A stretch of 64,000 bases of DNA from S015-6 sp964384945. Lineage in GTDB: Bacteria; Desulfobacterota; DSWW01. Positions 60,826 to 64,000 of the stretch are shown here, piece after piece. The notes beneath the pieces are model-generated. The model was not told the origin of the DNA. It did no database searches and saw only the letters and a program-made list of their open reading frames with translations. The position numbers were made by a program, and so were the translations under genes. Location: positions 124,001 through 188,000 of the forward strand of contig CAYLMK010000001.1 in NCBI GenBank assembly GCA_964384945.1. Reading direction: 5' to 3'. Positions within the stretch are counted from its first letter, which is position 1. Each line of letters starts with the position of its first letter.

Positions 60826-63054
60826 ATGTTCAAGGCCAAGCTGCTCGTCGTCGACGACGGAGAGGACATCCTCAGCATGCTCAGCGGGAGCCTCGAAGAT
60901 GAGGGCTACGAGGTCTGGACGGCTCGAGACGGGGCCGAGGCCATGCAGCTCGTCCGCACGAAACATCCGGACATCATCTTCCTGGACATCTGGCTCCCCG
61001 GCATGGACGGCATCCAGACCCTGAAGGCCATCAAGGAATTCGATGCCGACATCGACGTCGTCATCATGACCGGACATGGCACCGTAGGGACGGCCGTTCA
61101 GGCCATCAAGCTGGGCGCGGCCGACTTCCTCGAGAAGCCCCTGTCCCTGGATCTCGTCCTGGATACCATCCGAAGGATCCTCGAACAGAACCTCCTCCAG
61201 AGGGAGGGCGGGCCGGAGGCAAAGCTACGCAGTCCGCGCAGGGACGAACTGATCGGTAACAGCCAGGCGGTGCGTGACCTCCGGAAGGAGATCAACCGCG
61301 TGGGAAAGGAGGAGGGGCCGGTTCTCATCGTGGGAGAGCCGGGGGCGGGCAAGGAACTGGTCGCCCGGGTCCTCCACAGCAGGAACCTGGGCAAGAGGAG
61401 GCCTCTCATCAAGTTTGCGAGCACCATATGGCCTGAGGAAGAACTGGAAGAAGAGATCTTCGGCCCGGACCCGAACGGATCGACGAAGCGAAAAGAAAAC
61501 CGGAAGTCGCTTTTCGAGCAGGCCTCCGGCAGGGTTCTCTACCTGGATGCGATTGACGAACTCCCTCTGCCCGTCCAGACGCGGCTCGCCCAGGTGCTGG
61601 CCGAACGCAAGAAGGTCCGCTCGGCTCCTTCCGGCCTGCCGAAAGGGCCGGTCCGCATCATCGCCTCCACCACAAGGGACCCGGACAAGGGAAGGCGGGA
61701 CGGCGTTCTCAGCGAGGAGCTTCTCGAATGCTTCCAGGGACGCATCTTGAAGATTCCGCCCCTTTCCGAAAGGAAATCCGACATTCCGGACCTGACCCGC
61801 TTCTTCCTGAAGACCCTTTGCATGGACTACGGAAGAAGGCCGAAAGAGATTGACGACGAGGCCCTGCAGACCCTGGTCGCCTTCGACTGGCCCGGCAATG
61901 TCAAGGAACTGAAGAACATCGTGGAACGTCTTGTCATCTCGGTCCCGATCTCCAGGATCACGGCCCGAGACATCCCGCCCTCGATCCGAGGCAAGGCCCC
62001 GGCGCAGGCGGAAGGCGCGAGGAGCCAGGCCTTCGAGATCTGGGATTCCTACCGGGAGGCCCAGCAATCCTGGGAGAAGGAATACCTGCTCTACCATATC
62101 AAGAAGAACGAGGGGGACCTGAAGACAACGGCCAAGGCCCTTCACATGGACCCGCGACGGCTGGCCCGGAAGGCGGACAAGCTGGGCCTCTTGAGCAAGC
62201 CCGAGGCCTCCAAGCCGGTCCTGAGGCAGCGGACCCTGCGGCGAAGCGTGGTCCTGGCCGGGCAAGGCCTCCACTCGGGGGTGAAGACAGGTCTGATTCT
62301 CACCCCTCTACCTCCGAACAGCGGCATTCTGTTCGGAAACATCTCGACCGGCGAGGTCGTCCCGGTGCACGTGGACCACGTGCAGTCCACGGGGTACGCA
62401 ACCTGCCTGCAAAAGGGCGCAACCTCCGCGAAGACGACGGAGCATTTTCTCGCCGTACTCCACAGCTACCGCATCTCCAATCTGCTCGTGAAGATCGAAG
62501 GCGAGCTGCCGATCATGGACGGTTCTTCCCTGGACTTCTGCGCCATCGTCGAAGACGCGGGCATCGAGGAACAGGACGAACCGCTCGAGGAGATCGTCAT
62601 CGACAGGAAATACGTAATCGGCAAGGAGGGGCCCGACGAAAAGTTCCTCCGGATCGAGCCGGCCGACACCTTCCAGGTCCACTACCTGCTCCATTACCCG
62701 GAGCCCATCGGAAGGCAGGAGGTGGATTTCACCCTCAAGAGCGAGAAGGAGTTCAAGGAGCTGATCGCCCCGGCCCGGACCTTCGGCTTCCTCAAGGACA
62801 TCGAGAAGATGGAAAGCATGGGGCTCGCGAGCGGCGGCAAGCTCACCAACGTCATTCTGGTGGACGAAGAGAAGGTGGTGAACACGACCCTGCGGTTTCC
62901 GGACGAATTTGCGCGGCACAAGATCCTGGACATCCTGGGGGACTTCTACCTGCTCGCCAGGCCGGTGCGCGGCAGGATCACGGCCCAGAAGACGGGGCAC
63001 TCGGAGAACGTGGCCATGATGCGGATGATCCGGGAGCAGATGAAGATTGTCTGA
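60826..63054 (+). CDS. lpxC: receiver/AAA/HTH protein fused to LpxC deacetylase
   Basis: This 742-residue fusion has a receiver domain (1-120) with D10-D11, phospho-Asp D54, T82 and K104 intact. An NtrC-like AAA domain (137-375) keeps Walker A GEPGAGKE (170-177), but Walker B reads LYLDAID, and the GAFTGA loop that contacts sigma-54 is replaced (IFGPDPNGSTKRKE). A Fis-like HTH lies at 425-455. Residues 467-742 are a full LpxC: TTEH (E539, H540), PIMDGSS, ARTFGF, RHKILD (H698, D702) and TGH (H725), including all zinc ligands. LpxC deacetylates UDP-acyl-GlcNAc, the committed lipid A step. The ATG at 60826 follows AGGAAG. Regulation through the receiver is inferred. Confidence 0.95.
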   Translation: MFKAKLLVVDDGEDILSMLSGSLEDEGYEVWTARDGAEAMQLVRTKHPDIIFLDIWLPGMDGIQTLKAIKEFDADIDVVIMTGHGTVGTAVQAIKLGAADFLEKPLSLDLVLDTIRRILEQNLLQREGGPEAKLRSPRRDELIGNSQAVRDLRKEINRVGKEEGPVLIVGEPGAGKELVARVLHSRNLGKRRPLIKFASTIWPEEELEEEIFGPDPNGSTKRKENRKSLFEQASGRVLYLDAIDELPLPVQTRLAQVLAERKKVRSAPSGLPKGPVRIIASTTRDPDKGRRDGVLSEELLECFQGRILKIPPLSERKSDIPDLTRFFLKTLCMDYGRRPKEIDDEALQTLVAFDWPGNVKELKNIVERLVISVPISRITARDIPPSIRGKAPAQAEGARSQAFEIWDSYREAQQSWEKEYLLYHIKKNEGDLKTTAKALHMDPRRLARKADKLGLLSKPEASKPVLRQRTLRRSVVLAGQGLHSGVKTGLILTPLPPNSGILFGNISTGEVVPVHVDHVQSTGYATCLQKGATSAKTTEHFLAVLHSYRISNLLVKIEGELPIMDGSSLDFCAIVEDAGIEEQDEPLEEIVIDRKYVIGKEGPDEKFLRIEPADTFQVHYLLHYPEPIGRQEVDFTLKSEKEFKELIAPARTFGFLKDIEKMESMGLASGGKLTNVILVDEEKVVNTTLRFPDEFARHKILDILGDFYLLARPVRGRITAQKTGHSENVAMMRMIREQMKIV

Positions 63055-63700
63055 CAAGCCCCCCGATAAGACCGGCGACGCCTCTTCCGCCATACGACCC
63101 TGGCCTCTGCTGGACTCGAGGGTCCTGCACGCCTTTCCGATTTACAGGCTCCGTCAGGACACGCGTCAATCCCCGCGAACCGGGAAGAGACACGATTTCC
63201 TCGTCCTCGATTCCAAGGACTGGATCAACGTGGTTTCCGTGACTCCGGAAGGAAACCTGGTCCTGATCCGCCAGTTCCGCCACGGAACCGCTTCCATAGT
63301 CTGGGAGATCCCGGGCGGAATCATGGACGAGGAGGACGAGAGCCCGGAGCAGGCGGCCCGGCGGGAGTTGCTGGAAGAGACGGGCTACGAACCCGAAGAA
63401 ATGGTATTCCTGGGGGCCGTTCATCCCAACCCCGCCATTCAGAACAACCGGTGCCACACGTTCCTGGCCCGCAACGCCCGGCCGATCAAGTCGCAGCGGC
63501 TGGACGGCTCGGAAGATATCGAAGTCCGGGAAGCCTCGTGGGCCGAGGTCTCCCGGATGGTCGATCAGGGGCTGATCTCTCACTCTCTTGTGCTCACGGC
63601 CCTCTTCTGGTACGAACGACACCTGGCAAAACTTCCTCCCCCACCCCCACCGGCCAAGGCATCGCTCGAGGAGGTCGCGGCCCTGCTCAGACAGGGCTGA
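63047..63700 (+). CDS. Nudix hydrolase, ADP-ribose pyrophosphatase-like
   Basis: This 217-residue Nudix protein has the Nudix box in GGIMDEEDESPEQAARREL followed by LEETGY. The upstream strand NLVLIRQFRHGTASIVWEIPG is typical of ADP-ribose and GDP-sugar pyrophosphatases. The C-terminus has a proline run (LPPPPPPAK). It appears to start with TTG at 63047, overlapping the end of the LpxC fusion by eight bases, with GGGAG upstream, so it is probably translated by coupling. No separate promoter was seen. Its substrate is unknown. Confidence 0.85.
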   Translation: MSDKPPDKTGDASSAIRPWPLLDSRVLHAFPIYRLRQDTRQSPRTGKRHDFLVLDSKDWINVVSVTPEGNLVLIRQFRHGTASIVWEIPGGIMDEEDESPEQAARRELLEETGYEPEEMVFLGAVHPNPAIQNNRCHTFLARNARPIKSQRLDGSEDIEVREASWAEVSRMVDQGLISHSLVLTALFWYERHLAKLPPPPPPAKASLEEVAALLRQG

Positions 63701-63809
63701 CGGGCCCGGACCCCCGCAGGGGGAGTCGAAACGGTCTCCTGCAAGCCCGGCCCACCCCGCACGCCCCACGCTTCTGCGGACATCCCGCCGGCGATCGGCG
63801 CAAAGGGGC

Positions 63810-64000
63810 TCACGGGTTCCTCCGCTCGTGACGGGCCCCGCCCGTGAAGTAGTTCCCCGGCAGCCGTCGGGTCACCCTTCGGGTCGGGTTGATTCGCTCG
63901 ACCGAAAGCCCGAAGACCCGCTCGAGGAAGTTCATGAGGATTCTGAAAGTGGCTCCCCAGAGGATTTCCTCTTCCGCGCCGTCGTGGATGACCAGGCAGG
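63810..64000 (-). CDS. Nudix CoA pyrophosphatase-like protein, C-terminal part
   Basis: The last 62 residues and stop of a leftward gene enter from the right edge. The translation includes EILWGATFRILMNFLERVFG, a C-terminal pattern of CoA-type Nudix hydrolases, then SVERINPTRRVTRRLPGNYF and a basic end HERRNP. The Nudix box itself lies outside the window. It is convergent with the other Nudix gene, 109 bases away. In that gap a short GC hairpin (CCCCC-GCA-GGGGG around 63711) is present but has no T-run. Confidence 0.7.
   Translation of the reverse strand, partial: CLVIHDGAEEEILWGATFRILMNFLERVFGLSVERINPTRRVTRRLPGNYFTGGARHERRNP

Noticed and set aside
1..64000. CRISPR arrays, insertion sequences, prophage or rRNA genes
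   Set aside because: No spaced direct repeats, transposase or integrase motifs, or rRNA sequence were seen anywhere in the window.

Overview
The window is a 64 kb piece of a high-GC Gram-negative chromosome. It reads best as a member of the Desulfobacterota (former Deltaproteobacteria), a lineage call inferred from gene content. The Gram-negative envelope genes are LpxC, a heptose kinase, GspB/ExeA and several lipoproteins. SpoVG occurs next to tRNA-Gln, prs, rplY and pth, and ychF, rpsF, rpsR, rplI and dnaB form a conserved block. A fused NapH/NapG-like iron-sulfur protein and a membrane pyrophosphatase suit an anaerobe. No rRNA, CRISPR array, insertion sequence or prophage was seen, and coding density is high.

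Layout, left to right. Positions 1-9 kb: a MoxR/CoxE pair, an HCCA-isomerase-like protein, a stand-alone cyclic-nucleotide-binding domain, a lipoprotein, a DciA-like protein, and an operon of DUF362, a polyferredoxin and a TrmN6-like methylase. Positions 9-19 kb: a DksA-like protein, a response regulator and glycosyltransferase, tRNA-Ala(CGC), priA, small unknown genes and a tRNA-dihydrouridine synthase. Positions 19-31 kb: a long leftward housekeeping block (spoVG, tRNA-Gln(TTG), prs, rplY, pth, hppA, ychF, rpsF-rpsR-rplI, dnaB and a large lipoprotein). Positions 31-40 kb: a MurG-HEAT fusion with an MraY-like partner, asd, a patatin, mutS2 and a rhodanese/MauE pair. Positions 40-49 kb: hflX with a damaged or unusual start, a helix-turn-helix protein with a degenerate receiver, a HypE-like protein, a cupin, an acetyltransferase, and an operon of TlpA, a metallo-hydrolase and ApbE. 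Positions 49-64 kb: aroE-aroK, a eukaryote-type UDP-glucose dehydrogenase, MarR and an ATP-grasp protein, gspB-exeA, a ParA-like ATPase, aroC, an archaeal-looking cis-prenyltransferase, a heptose-phosphate kinase, a receiver/AAA/LpxC fusion and two Nudix hydrolases.

The most unusual object is the gene at 60826-63054. A complete LpxC, the committed enzyme of lipid A synthesis, is fused behind an NtrC-like receiver, AAA and helix-turn-helix module whose sigma-54 contact loop is missing. It looks like a built-in regulator of lipid A synthesis. Other points worth checking are the MurG-HEAT/MraY pair with an altered histidine motif, the hflX 5' end, the polyferredoxin fusion with an internal twin-arginine segment, and the archaeal- and eukaryote-like enzymes for envelope precursors.

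Promoters listed are matches to sigma-70 type boxes found by eye. Several are used to choose between alternative start codons. Family names come from recognised motifs; no database search was possible.
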